A DNA stretch of 64,000 bases from an uncultured Prochlorococcus sp. (GTDB lineage: Bacteria > Cyanobacteriota > Cyanobacteriia > PCC-6307 > Cyanobiaceae): contig CACBHP010000002.1 in NCBI GenBank assembly GCA_902539115.1, positions 1 to 64,000 of the forward strand, written 5' to 3'. The notes under the pieces were generated by a model that was not told the DNA's origin, did no database searches, and was given only the letters and a program-made list of their open reading frames with translations. Of this stretch, positions 9,396-19,616 are shown in pieces. Numbering within the stretch: position 1 is the stretch's first letter; every line of letters begins with the position of its first letter. The position numbers were made by a program, and so were the translations under genes.

Positions 9396-9695
9396 TTAGC
9401 AATAAACTTTATCCCCTTCGTCAGAAATATAGTAAATTCTATTTTCTGAACTTACAAAGAAAGTTAATCCCTTATATTGTGATCTTCTAAATTTACCTAA
9501 TCTAAGTTTATGTAAATCCCAATTATCTGTACTTATATCAGGATTAAATTCTTTTTCTTTTAAGAACGGTAAATAAGGTGGACTAATTGTTGTTTTTTTG
9601 TCTAACCTTCTGTTTCGTTTTGAATAAAAAAATAATGGAAATAAAAGTACAAAAACAACAATCAGCGAAAAAAGAATTAATAATATATTTGTCAT
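9396..9695 (-). CDS. hypothetical membrane-anchored protein
   Basis: 99-aa ORF with N-terminal TM helix. Confidence 0.5.
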   Translation of the reverse strand: MTNILLILFSLIVVFVLLFPLFFYSKRNRRLDKKTTISPPYLPFLKEKEFNPDISTDNWDLHKLRLGKFRRSQYKGLTFFVSSENRIYYISDEGDKVYC

Positions 9696-9853
9696 TGTCT
9701 CTTTCTCTAATTTAAAAACTTTTTTGGGAAATCAAGAACTTTTTACACTAAATTTTTTAGTAAGTAAAAAATCCTATTTTTATATTCTTGTATTTTTGAA
9801 TACTTATCAAGGGTGTACTTAAATCGGATTATAAAGTCAGTCGCATTTTCAAC

Positions 9854-9997
9854 ATGACTCAAAATTCCATGAATACTCCTTATGCAAAAAGAGTAGCTGA
9901 AAAATTTAGAGAGGCTCAAAACTACTTAAAAACTAACGGCTTTAGTAGATCAACTAAACATCTACTGGAAGATATTGAAAATTCTGTTGAAAGATAA
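9854..9997 (+). CDS. small hypothetical protein, 47 aa
   Basis: MTQNSMNTPYAKRVAEKFREAQNYLKTNGFSRSTKHLLEDIENSVER; not in ORF track. Confidence 0.5.
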   Translation: MTQNSMNTPYAKRVAEKFREAQNYLKTNGFSRSTKHLLEDIENSVER

Positions 9998-9999
9998 TA

Positions 10000-10158
10000 A
10001 TGCCAATCCCCCCTCACTTACCACAATTACAATACGGCTACGATGATGGCTTTACAACCATTGTTTTTGGATTAATAGTGAGTTGCTTAGGATGTATCTT
10101 AATTTTATTAATTTCATTTTTTGAATTTAAATTCAAAAAGCAAAATAGTAAGCCCTAA
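10000..10158 (+). CDS. small single-TM hypothetical protein, 52 aa
   Basis: MPIPPHLPQLQYGYDDGFTTIVFGLIVSCLGCILILLISFFEFKFKKQNSKP; 2 nt after previous small ORF. Confidence 0.5.
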   Translation: MPIPPHLPQLQYGYDDGFTTIVFGLIVSCLGCILILLISFFEFKFKKQNSKP

Positions 10159-10166
10159 AAGACTGA

Positions 10167-11258
10167 CTAAACATTAAATAAGAACTCCATTACATCTCCT
10201 TCATTTACAACATATTCCTTCCCTTCACTTCTTAATAAACCTTTAGTTTTTGCATTTGCAATTGAACCAGAATCAACTAAGTTTTGATATGAAATGGTTT
10301 GAGCTCTAATAAATCCTTTTTCAAAATCAGTATGAATTACTCCTGCTGCCTGTGGCGCAGTCATGCCATCTTTTATGGTCCATGCTTTTGTCTCCTTTTC
10401 TCCGGTAGTGAAATAAGTTTTTAATCCCAATAATTTATATGTTGATCTAATTAAAGAACTTAATCCCCCTTCTTCTACTCCTAAACCCATAAGGTAGTCT
10501 TTTTTATCTTCTTGTTCTAACTCTATTAATTCAGATTCGACTTGCGCTGATATTTTTATACATTCTGTATTTTCATTGCTTGCAAAACTTTGAACTTTTG
10601 ATGAGAAATCATTACCTTCAGCCAAATCATTTTCATTCAAATTTGTTGCATAAATAATTGGTTTAGCAGTAAGGAAGCCTAGTTGCTTAATTATTAAATT
10701 TTCTTCTTCACTCAAAGAAATTGATCTAACTGAAACGCCTTTCTCAAGCTTTTCTTCAATTTTTTCTAGTAAGGTGTCTTCTTTTGCTGCCTCTTTACTA
10801 GTTCTAATCTGTTTTTTAATTCTTTCTCTTCTTTTTTGGAGTTGAGATAAATCAGCTAAATTCAATTCCAGATTAATTATCTCAATGTCATCCAAGGGAT
10901 CTACCTTTCCAGAAACATGAATTACATCACTATCTTCAAAGCACCTTACAACATGAACTATTGCATCAACCTCCCTAATATTTGATAAAAATTTATTTCC
11001 CAAACCTTCGCCTTTACTAGCTCCTTTTACGAGTCCTGCGATATCTACAAATTCGATTTTTGTTGGGATGATATTTTGGCTAGAACTTAAATTACCTAAC
11101 TCTTGCAACCTTTGATCTGGGACTGAAACTATGCCTTTATTAGGTTCTATAGTACAAAAGGGGAAATTAGCCGCTTGAGCCTTAGCATTTTCTACAAGTG
11201 CATTAAATAGAGTTGATTTTCCAACATTTGGTAATCCAATAATACCTGCTTTTAACAT
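10167..11258 (-). CDS. ychF: redox-regulated ATPase/GTPase YchF (EngD)
   Basis: GLPNVGKSTLFNAL, FVDIAGLVKGASKGEGLGN, TGS-like C-terminus. Confidence 0.97.
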   Translation of the reverse strand: MLKAGIIGLPNVGKSTLFNALVENAKAQAANFPFCTIEPNKGIVSVPDQRLQELGNLSSSQNIIPTKIEFVDIAGLVKGASKGEGLGNKFLSNIREVDAIVHVVRCFEDSDVIHVSGKVDPLDDIEIINLELNLADLSQLQKRRERIKKQIRTSKEAAKEDTLLEKIEEKLEKGVSVRSISLSEEENLIIKQLGFLTAKPIIYATNLNENDLAEGNDFSSKVQSFASNENTECIKISAQVESELIELEQEDKKDYLMGLGVEEGGLSSLIRSTYKLLGLKTYFTTGEKETKAWTIKDGMTAPQAAGVIHTDFEKGFIRAQTISYQNLVDSGSIANAKTKGLLRSEGKEYVVNEGDVMEFLFNV

Positions 11259-11402
11259 TTGAAAAAAATTATGGAAAAATTATCAAGAAAACATCTTCTA
11301 GTAATATAGTATCTACTTAACCAATCTTGGATAAGTTAATTATAATCGTTTTGATTATTTATTTAGTTCCTAAATATTCTCTACTTCTGCTTTTAAAAAG
11401 AA

Positions 11403-12464
11403 ATGTTCGATTTAATAAAAAAAAATATAAATCTAAGAAGTGGAATTATATTGCTTTCTCTAGCTATATTTTTCGTTTATATAACCAATTCCTTCAAGAA
11501 AAATAAGTCAAAAGATATTTCTGATTTTGTAGTTCAAGTGGAAAAAGGAATCCTCTCAGATTCAATAAATACTAGTGGTGAAGTAAAAGCAATAAGGACA
11601 AGCAATATTGGGCCTCGGAAGCAAGGCGTAATAAAAGAAATCAAAGTAGATGAGGGCGATCTTGTAAAAAAAGATCAGGTTTTAGCTTCTCTTGATGATG
11701 ATGATTTTATCTATAAAATTGAAGAACTTGAATTAAATTTAGAAAAACAAAAATCTGAATTTTTAAGAAGGGAATATTTATATCAAGAAGGTGCGGTAAG
11801 TAAAGAAGACTATGAAAGTTACAAAAATAACTACAACATTAGTAGCGCCAAACTTAATGATGCAAAAGCTGAAAAAAGTTTCTATCTAATTAAAGCTCCT
11901 TATGGAGGAAAGATAACTGCAAAATATGCCGAGATAGGATCTTATGTCACACCAAGTACAAACTTAAGTTCAGATCCTAAAACCAAAAACTTTATTTTTG
12001 AACTATCAGAGGGTCTTGAAATTGTTGCCAAAGTTCCTGAGAGTGACATTGGCAGAATAAAAATAGGTCAAGAAGCCTCAGTAAGAATTGAGGCTTATCC
12101 CTCAAAAAAATATAGTGCCATAGTTAAAAAAATAGCTACAAGAGCTGTAAAAGATAATAATGTAACTTCATTCGAAGTAACTTTGAATTTTAAAGATATT
12201 TCTGAAGAAATTAAAATTGGAATGACTGCAGATCTTGAATTTAGAGTCGAAGGTAATGAAGAAAAAATCCTAGTGCCAACAGTTTCTATTGTCACAGAAA
12301 AAGGTGAAAAAGGAATTTTGAAAGTTGATAAAAACAATTCTCCCAAATTTGAAAAAATCGAAATTGGTATTAGTAGTGGAAACAAAACTTCAGTCATTGA
12401 TGGATTAGAACCTGGAGAGCAAATCTTTATTGATATTCCACCTTGGGCTAAGAAGAGAAAATGA
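11403..12464 (+). CDS. HlyD/MFP-family efflux periplasmic adaptor
   Basis: N-terminal TM, VKAIRTSNIGPRKQGVIKEIKVDEGDLVKKDQVLA lipoyl-like repeat. Confidence 0.85.
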   Translation: MFDLIKKNINLRSGIILLSLAIFFVYITNSFKKNKSKDISDFVVQVEKGILSDSINTSGEVKAIRTSNIGPRKQGVIKEIKVDEGDLVKKDQVLASLDDDDFIYKIEELELNLEKQKSEFLRREYLYQEGAVSKEDYESYKNNYNISSAKLNDAKAEKSFYLIKAPYGGKITAKYAEIGSYVTPSTNLSSDPKTKNFIFELSEGLEIVAKVPESDIGRIKIGQEASVRIEAYPSKKYSAIVKKIATRAVKDNNVTSFEVTLNFKDISEEIKIGMTADLEFRVEGNEEKILVPTVSIVTEKGEKGILKVDKNNSPKFEKIEIGISSGNKTSVIDGLEPGEQIFIDIPPWAKKRK

Positions 12465-15391
12465 GTTTAAAATATGGAAGCTCAAAAAAACCAATTCTAC
12501 TTTTAGTCGATGGCCACTCACTTGCTTTTAGAAGCTTCTATGCATTTAGCAAAGGGATTGATGGAGGTTTAACTACCAAAGAGGGATTTCCAACAAGTGT
12601 CACTTATGGATTTCTAAAAAGTCTTCTGGATAATTGCAAAAATATTAGTCCTGAGGGTGTTTGTATTACGTTTGATACCGAAAAACCAACTTTCAGACAT
12701 GAATTAGATCCAAATTATAAGGCAAATAGAGATGTAGCACCAGATGTTTTTTTTCAGGATATTGAACAACTAGAAATCATCTTAGAAGAAAGCCTTAATT
12801 TACCAATTTTTAAATCTCCAGGATACGAAGCAGATGATCTCCTAGGCACAATTGCAAATGATGCTTCTTCTAAAGGATGGTGCGTGAATATTCTTTCTGG
12901 AGATAGGGACTTATTTCAATTAGTAGATGATCAAAAAGATATTTATGTACTTTATATGGGTGGTGGTCCATATGCGAAAAGTGGTAATCCAACTCTTATG
13001 AATGAAAATGGAGTAAAAGAAAAATTAGGTGTTGCGCCAGAAAGAGTAGTTGATCTTAAAGCCCTAACTGGTGATAGTTCTGATAATATTCCAGGTATTA
13101 AAGGGGTAGGTCCGAAAACTGCAATTAATCTACTAAAAGAGAACGACACTCTTGATGGAATCTATCAGGCTTTGGACAAGATTCAGCAGAACAACGATAA
13201 GAAATATAAAGGATTCATCAAAGGTTCAGTTATAGAAAAGCTCAGAAACGATAAACATAATGCTTTTCTTTCCAGAGATTTAGCAAAAATAAATACTGAA
13301 GTGCCTTTAATTTTAAATAACGGTTATGAATTAAAAAATATAAATCAAGAACTACTTTCAGAGTCACTGCAAAAACTTGAATTATCAACACTACTTAGAC
13401 AAATTGATATTTTCAATTCAACTTTCAGCAAAGGTGGTTTTGACAAAAATAAATTAGCTAAAGAAGAGGAAAAGGCACCAAAAGTCTCAAGTAATAATGA
13501 ATTAGAAAATAGTGAAAATAAAATTCCTAACATCAAAGTAATTGTTGTAAATGATTTCGAATTACTTGATAAATTAATTCAAAGATTAGACAAGACCAAT
13601 CAAATAGTTTCTTTAGATACAGAGACCAATAGTTTGAATCCAATTGATGCAGAACTTGTTGGGATAGGGTTATGTCTTGGAGAAGAAAATGATGATTTAT
13701 TTTATATACCACTTGGTCATCAAACAAAAAAAGGGACCTCCAATCAATTATCAATTGAAGATGTTTTCACAAAGCTAAGAAATTGGATAGAAGATCCAAA
13801 CAAAGAAAAGGCACTCCAAAATTCTAAATTTGATAGGCAAATATTTTTTAATCATGGAATTGATCTTAAAGGCGTAACCTTTGACACCTTGCTAGCAGAC
13901 TACCTTCTTAATAATCAGGAGAAGCATGGATTAAGTGAAATTAGTTTTAGATTATTTGGATTTAAGCCCCCTTCATTTAAGGAAACAGTTGGGAAGAATA
14001 AAGACTTTTCATTTGTTGATATTGATGAAGCAAGTATCTACTGCGGTTATGATGTTTTTTTAACTTTTAAGATTGTAAAAATTTTTAAAGAAAGATTTTC
14101 AAAGGAAAAAGATGAATTAATCAAATTGTTCGAAGAAATCGAGCTGCCTTTAGAGCCGGTATTGTCCCAAATGGAAATGAATGGCATAACCATCGATATT
14201 CCTTATTTGGATAAACTCTCAAAAGAACTAAAAAGTACCTTAGAAGATATTGAAAGTAAAGTTTATGAATTAGCAGAGGAGACTTTTAATCTATCTTCAC
14301 CAAAACAACTTGGTGAGATCTTGTTTGAAAAATTAAATTTGGATAAGAAAAAATCACGGAAAACAAAAACAGGATGGAGTACAGATGCAGTAGTTCTTGA
14401 AAGATTAGTCGACGAACATGAAATAATCCAACATTTAATAAAACACAGAACTCTTAGCAAATTACTTAGCACCTATATTGATGCTCTTCCAAATCTTATT
14501 AACGAAAAGACAGGAAGAGTTCATACAAACTTTAATCAAGCTGCTACAGCGACTGGGAGACTAAGTAGTAGCAATCCTAATCTTCAAAATATCCCAGTTA
14601 GGACTGAATTTAGTAGGAGAATCAGAAAAGCATTCTTGCCTGAAAAAAATTGGAAACTTTTAGCAGCTGATTATTCTCAGATCGAATTAAGGATACTCGC
14701 TCACTTAGCGGATGAAGAAATACTAATAAATGCGTTTCATAAAAATGATGACATTCATTCTTTGACTGCAAGATTAATTTTTGAGAAAGAAGAAATATCA
14801 TCCGACGAAAGGAGAGTTGGGAAAACAATAAATTTTGGAGTTATCTATGGTATGGGTATAAAAAAGTTTGCCCGTTCAACGGGAGTAAGTACTCCAGAGG
14901 CAAAAGAATTCCTCATAAAATACAAAGAAAGATATTCAAAAATTTTCAAATTTCTTGAACTCCAAGAAAGGCTTGCCTTATCAAAAGGTTATGTAAAAAC
15001 AATTTTTGGTCGAAAAAGAGAATTTAAGTTTGATAAAAATGGACTTGGAAGATTAATAGGGAAAGATCCTTACGAAATTGACCTGCAATCTGCAAGAAGG
15101 GCTGGCATGGAAGCACAGTCATTGAGAGCCGCAGCTAATGCACCAATTCAGGGTTCAAGTGCAGACATTATTAAAATTGCAATGGTTCAACTAAATAAGA
15201 AATTCATAGAAATGAATATTCCCGCAAAAATGCTTTTACAAGTACATGATGAATTATTGTTTGAAGTTGAACCAGATTCTTTGGAAATTACAACGAAATT
15301 AGTAAAGAAAACTATGGAAGATTGTGTAAAATTAAATGTGCCTCTTTTAGTTGATGTTGGTATTGGAGACAATTGGATGGAGACAAAATAA
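12461..15391 (+). CDS. polA: DNA polymerase I
   Basis: 5'-3' exo, 3'-5' exo and polymerase motifs (AADYSQIELRILAHL, GRKREF, VHDELLFEV). Confidence 0.98.
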   Translation: MSLKYGSSKKPILLLVDGHSLAFRSFYAFSKGIDGGLTTKEGFPTSVTYGFLKSLLDNCKNISPEGVCITFDTEKPTFRHELDPNYKANRDVAPDVFFQDIEQLEIILEESLNLPIFKSPGYEADDLLGTIANDASSKGWCVNILSGDRDLFQLVDDQKDIYVLYMGGGPYAKSGNPTLMNENGVKEKLGVAPERVVDLKALTGDSSDNIPGIKGVGPKTAINLLKENDTLDGIYQALDKIQQNNDKKYKGFIKGSVIEKLRNDKHNAFLSRDLAKINTEVPLILNNGYELKNINQELLSESLQKLELSTLLRQIDIFNSTFSKGGFDKNKLAKEEEKAPKVSSNNELENSENKIPNIKVIVVNDFELLDKLIQRLDKTNQIVSLDTETNSLNPIDAELVGIGLCLGEENDDLFYIPLGHQTKKGTSNQLSIEDVFTKLRNWIEDPNKEKALQNSKFDRQIFFNHGIDLKGVTFDTLLADYLLNNQEKHGLSEISFRLFGFKPPSFKETVGKNKDFSFVDIDEASIYCGYDVFLTFKIVKIFKERFSKEKDELIKLFEEIELPLEPVLSQMEMNGITIDIPYLDKLSKELKSTLEDIESKVYELAEETFNLSSPKQLGEILFEKLNLDKKKSRKTKTGWSTDAVVLERLVDEHEIIQHLIKHRTLSKLLSTYIDALPNLINEKTGRVHTNFNQAATATGRLSSSNPNLQNIPVRTEFSRRIRKAFLPEKNWKLLAADYSQIELRILAHLADEEILINAFHKNDDIHSLTARLIFEKEEISSDERRVGKTINFGVIYGMGIKKFARSTGVSTPEAKEFLIKYKERYSKIFKFLELQERLALSKGYVKTIFGRKREFKFDKNGLGRLIGKDPYEIDLQSARRAGMEAQSLRAAANAPIQGSSADIIKIAMVQLNKKFIEMNIPAKMLLQVHDELLFEVEPDSLEITTKLVKKTMEDCVKLNVPLLVDVGIGDNWMETK

Positions 15392-15415
15392 ACCTTATGA
15401 AACACTTAATTTAAG

Positions 15416-16885
15416 ATGATCAAACTTTTTAATACTTTAAGCAGAAGAGTGGAGATTTTTAAGCCTATAGATGATGTAGTAAAAATTTATTGTTGTGGAG
15501 TAACTGTTTATGATTTATGTCATCTTGGTCATGCCAGAAGTTATATAGCTTGGGATGTATTGAGAAGATTTTTAATTTACAGTGATTACAAAGTGAAGTA
15601 TGTTCAAAATTTTACAGATATTGATGACAAGATCTTAAAAAGAGCTAAAGAAGAAAGCAGTTCAATGAAGGAAGTATCTGAAAAAAATATTATTGAATTT
15701 CATAAAGATATGGATTCTTTAGGAATAATGCGTCCAGATAGTATGCCAAGAGCAACGAATCATATATGCAATATCTGCTCCTTCATAACAATCCTTGAGG
15801 ACAACGGTTATGCATATTCTAGGGATGGAGATGTTTATTATTCTGTTTTTAAAAATAAAAATTATGGAAAGCTAAGTAATCAAAATATGCAAGAACAAAA
15901 TATCAATCAGCAAGGAAGAATGGCTAATGATGAAAATAGTAAAAAACTTAATCCGCAAGATTTTGCTCTATGGAAAAAAGCCAAAGATGATGAACCATTT
16001 TTTGATTCACCATGGGGTAAAGGTAGGCCAGGATGGCATATCGAATGTTCGGCGATGGTTAAAGATGAATTAGGAGATACTATTGATATCCATTTAGGTG
16101 GTTCTGATTTGATTTTTCCACATCATGAGAATGAAATCGCCCAATCAGAAGCAGCCAATGGCAAAAAGCTAGCGAACTATTGGTTACACAATGGGATGGT
16201 CAATGTAAATGGACAAAAGATGAGTAAATCCCTTAAAAATTTTAAAACTATCAGAGAGCTAATTAAATCAGGTATAAGCCCTATGACTTTGCGATATTTT
16301 GTTATGTCTGTGAATTATAGAAAACCACTTGATTTTACTGAAGAAGCTTTAAGGAGTGCTTCAGAAGCTTGGAAAAACATTAATGTAGCCCTTTCTTTTA
16401 TGGACCTTACAAAAGGTGCTTTTAGATTTATTAATAAAAATGAATCTATAGAAGAAGAATATAAAGAGAAAATAAGCTTTGAATTATCTAAAAAAAAGCT
16501 TAAGTTTTCTGAGGCTTTGGGAAATGACCTTAATACAGCAGGTGCTATTGCAATTATTTACGATTTAGCAAAACCATTAAAAAACTTCTTAAACCAATTT
16601 CAAAGGGTAGAAGGTTTTAAAATAGACTTAAATGAAAAATTCTTTCTACTGGAGAATTTTAAAACTCTTGAAAAGTTAACTGAGGTACTCGGTCTTAAAA
16701 AAGAGGTTTTAGTAAAAGAAAGTAAAATAACAGAAGAAGAAATATCAATACTTATTAATGAAAGATTAAAAGCAAAAAAGGAAGAGAACTATACTAAGGC
16801 CGATGAAATTAGGAATTTGTTAAAAGAAAAAGGTATTGAACTTATTGATCAATCAAAGGAAATAACAACATGGATAAGGATCTAA
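15416..16885 (+). CDS. cysS: cysteinyl-tRNA synthetase
   Basis: CCGVTVYDLCHLGHAR, KMSKSLKNF. Confidence 0.98.
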   Translation: MIKLFNTLSRRVEIFKPIDDVVKIYCCGVTVYDLCHLGHARSYIAWDVLRRFLIYSDYKVKYVQNFTDIDDKILKRAKEESSSMKEVSEKNIIEFHKDMDSLGIMRPDSMPRATNHICNICSFITILEDNGYAYSRDGDVYYSVFKNKNYGKLSNQNMQEQNINQQGRMANDENSKKLNPQDFALWKKAKDDEPFFDSPWGKGRPGWHIECSAMVKDELGDTIDIHLGGSDLIFPHHENEIAQSEAANGKKLANYWLHNGMVNVNGQKMSKSLKNFKTIRELIKSGISPMTLRYFVMSVNYRKPLDFTEEALRSASEAWKNINVALSFMDLTKGAFRFINKNESIEEEYKEKISFELSKKKLKFSEALGNDLNTAGAIAIIYDLAKPLKNFLNQFQRVEGFKIDLNEKFFLLENFKTLEKLTEVLGLKKEVLVKESKITEEEISILINERLKAKKEENYTKADEIRNLLKEKGIELIDQSKEITTWIRI

Positions 16886-16967
16886 ATTTTAAGAAAAAAA
16901 CCAATTTGAAATTTTTGTTTTTTAAATACACCTTTAAATGGGAAGATATTAGAAATATCAGAGAAAA

Positions 16968-18197
16968 TTGAAATACATTACTGTGCTCGGTTCTACTGGT
17001 TCAATTGGGACTCAAACTCTCGAAATAGCTAGTGAGCAGCCTGATAAGTTTAAAGCCGTAGCTCTTTCGGCAGGAAGAAATATTAATTTATTAACTGAAC
17101 AAGTTAAAACACATAAACCAGAAGTAGTTGCAATTGAGGATGAAAATCTTATAGAAGATTTAAAAGATAATATTAACAACTTAGATTTGGATGATGCTCC
17201 CTTGGTTTTAGGTGGAAAGCAGGGGATTAACGCAGTCGCCGCTTGGGATAAGGCAGATACTGTGGTAACAGGGATAGTAGGCTGTGCAGGCTTAATTCCA
17301 ACAATGTCAGCAATTAATGCAGGGAAAAATATTGCACTTGCTAACAAAGAAACTTTAATTGCGGCAGGGCCAATTGTTATTCCTGCATTAAAGAAAAATA
17401 ATAGTAGGCTTTTACCTGCTGATTCAGAACACTCTGCTATCTTTCAATGTTTACAAGGATTACCTGATTATGAAAATGCAGATTTTTCAACAGGAGAGAT
17501 GCCTAAGGGCTTAAAAGCCATACATTTAACAGCTTCTGGTGGTGCTTTCAGAGATTGGGCCGTTGAGGATTTAAAGCATGTAACAGTGGAAGATGCGACT
17601 TCACATCCTAATTGGGATATGGGAAAAAAAATAACTGTAGATTCTGCAACTCTTATGAATAAGGGATTAGAAGTTATAGAAGCTCATTACTTATTTGGGA
17701 CCTCTTACGAAAATATCGAAATAGTCATCCACCCTCAAAGTATTATTCATTCAATGATTGAGATGGAAGATTCTTCAGTATTAGCTCAATTAGGTTGGCC
17801 AGATATGAAGCTACCTATTTTATATGCGATGAGTTGGCCTGAAAGATTTAAAACAAATTGGAAAAGATTAAACCTAAGTGAAATTGGAAAATTAACTTTT
17901 AAAGAGCCAGACGAGTTTAAATATCCGTGCATGGGACTTGCCTATGCCGCAGGAAAATCTTCTGGGACTATGCCTGCAGTCTTAAATGCTGCTAATGAAA
18001 TGGCTGTTGAACAATTCCTTAAAGAAAAAATTTCTTTTCAAGAGATTCCAACATTAATAAGTAAAGCTTGTGAATCCCATATGAAAAATTTGAATTTAAG
18101 TCCAGAATTGGAGGATATTCTTGAAGTAGACAATTGGGCAAGACATTTTGTTAAGCAAGAAATTAAAAAAGGGAAAAAATACGTAAGTATTGGATAA
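16968..18197 (+). CDS. dxr: 1-deoxy-D-xylulose-5-phosphate reductoisomerase
   Basis: [31 protein letters not shown]. Confidence 0.98.
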   Translation: MKYITVLGSTGSIGTQTLEIASEQPDKFKAVALSAGRNINLLTEQVKTHKPEVVAIEDENLIEDLKDNINNLDLDDAPLVLGGKQGINAVAAWDKADTVVTGIVGCAGLIPTMSAINAGKNIALANKETLIAAGPIVIPALKKNNSRLLPADSEHSAIFQCLQGLPDYENADFSTGEMPKGLKAIHLTASGGAFRDWAVEDLKHVTVEDATSHPNWDMGKKITVDSATLMNKGLEVIEAHYLFGTSYENIEIVIHPQSIIHSMIEMEDSSVLAQLGWPDMKLPILYAMSWPERFKTNWKRLNLSEIGKLTFKEPDEFKYPCMGLAYAAGKSSGTMPAVLNAANEMAVEQFLKEKISFQEIPTLISKACESHMKNLNLSPELEDILEVDNWARHFVKQEIKKGKKYVSIG

Positions 18198-18199
18198 AA

Positions 18200-18541
18200 G
18201 TGAATATTAAAAAGCATCTTCTACTATGCGCAACACCCACAAAACAGAAATGCTTTAAAGGCAATGAAGGACAAAAAACATGGGAATGTCTGAAAAAGAC
18301 TTTAAAAAAATTTGAGAATGATCCCTGTACAAAAAACGTTCATATATTAAGATCAAAAGCTGACTGTTTAAGGATATGCAAGAACGGGCCAATTCTTCTT
18401 GTTTGGCCTGATGGTATTTGGTATGAGAAAGTTTCTCCAGAAAAAATTTCAGAAATTTTTACCTCACATATTATTAACGGTAAGCCAATAGAAAAATGGA
18501 TTTTGAAAAAAACACCATTCTTAAATAGTCCTATATACTAA
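18200..18541 (+). CDS. thioredoxin-like (2Fe-2S) ferredoxin-domain protein
   Basis: LLCATPTKQKC ... CLRICKNGPILLVWPDGIWY; GTG start. Confidence 0.8.
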   Translation: MNIKKHLLLCATPTKQKCFKGNEGQKTWECLKKTLKKFENDPCTKNVHILRSKADCLRICKNGPILLVWPDGIWYEKVSPEKISEIFTSHIINGKPIEKWILKKTPFLNSPIY

Positions 18542-19616
18542 AAAACCAGTTCTTTACGACTTCGTCTGACCAGCAGCCATTAATCGAGTGAAAACCATTA
18601 TGACCTCCTTTTTCAGTTATAAAAATAGTAAATTTATCAATAAATTTTTCTCTTAAATTCAAAGTTGCATTATATGGAACCCAAGGATCATCCTTGGCAT
18701 GAATAAAAAGCATTTGAGGTAATTTTTTTATTGAGTTTTGGATTCTAAATATTGGAGAAGCTTTAACATAATAATCTTCTAAAGAATTAAATCCCCAACT
18801 AGGAGCTGTAAATTTCTGATCAAATTCCCTTATACTTTTTAAACTTCTAATTTTTTTTCTTAATTTCTCATTATTAAGAATTTTGCCTTCATCATTAAAT
18901 CCTTCCCATAACTGATTTTTCAAGCGGTGAAGTAACCATTTTTGGTAGATAAAATTTCTAGATTTTTCAATACAGAGACTGCAAGATGATAAATCTAAAG
19001 GGCTACTCACACAGGCTAGGCCATCTAAAAGTTTTTCTCCTTTTTTTTCATCGTTATCTAAGCAGGCATTTAAAAGAATTGTTCCGCCTAAAGATAATCC
19101 AACTCCGTAAATTGGAAGATTATTCATCTTAATGAGATCTTTAAACTCTAAATTAATGATTTTTTTAAAATGATTAATTACTGAAATAACATCACTGGAG
19201 CATCTAGCACAATAATTTCCTTTAGCTAAATATCTCGCAGATCCAGATCCTCTTAGATTTAATTTAAGAACTCCAAAACCATTATTTGCCAATTTCCTAG
19301 AAATTCTTCTTAAACCAAACCGTTTAGTTGAGCCCCCTAAACCATGAGTAACTATTACAAAACCTCTAAGTGAGTTTAAGTTTTCAGGTAATTCTAAAAA
19401 CCCTAAAAGATAATCACATTCAAATTTTTTAGAAAGAATTTTATTAATCGGAAAGTATATTTTTTTATTATTTTTCGATTTACCTAAATCAATAACAAAA
19501 GTATCTCTCAAAGTTTGTAAGTCTCCACCTATCCAAGGTAAGACTTCTCGAAATGGCTTATTTTTTAAGTAATCTGAAAAACTAAAAGATATGCTGTTAT
19601 TTCTCCCCAACTCCAA
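18531..19616 (-). CDS. alpha/beta hydrolase, YheT family
   Basis: VTHGLGGSTKR, GVGLSLGGTILLN, GGHNGF. Confidence 0.88.
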   Translation of the reverse strand: MELGRNNSISFSFSDYLKNKPFREVLPWIGGDLQTLRDTFVIDLGKSKNNKKIYFPINKILSKKFECDYLLGFLELPENLNSLRGFVIVTHGLGGSTKRFGLRRISRKLANNGFGVLKLNLRGSGSARYLAKGNYCARCSSDVISVINHFKKIINLEFKDLIKMNNLPIYGVGLSLGGTILLNACLDNDEKKGEKLLDGLACVSSPLDLSSCSLCIEKSRNFIYQKWLLHRLKNQLWEGFNDEGKILNNEKLRKKIRSLKSIREFDQKFTAPSWGFNSLEDYYVKASPIFRIQNSIKKLPQMLFIHAKDDPWVPYNATLNLREKFIDKFTIFITEKGGHNGFHSINGCWSDEVVKNWFFSI

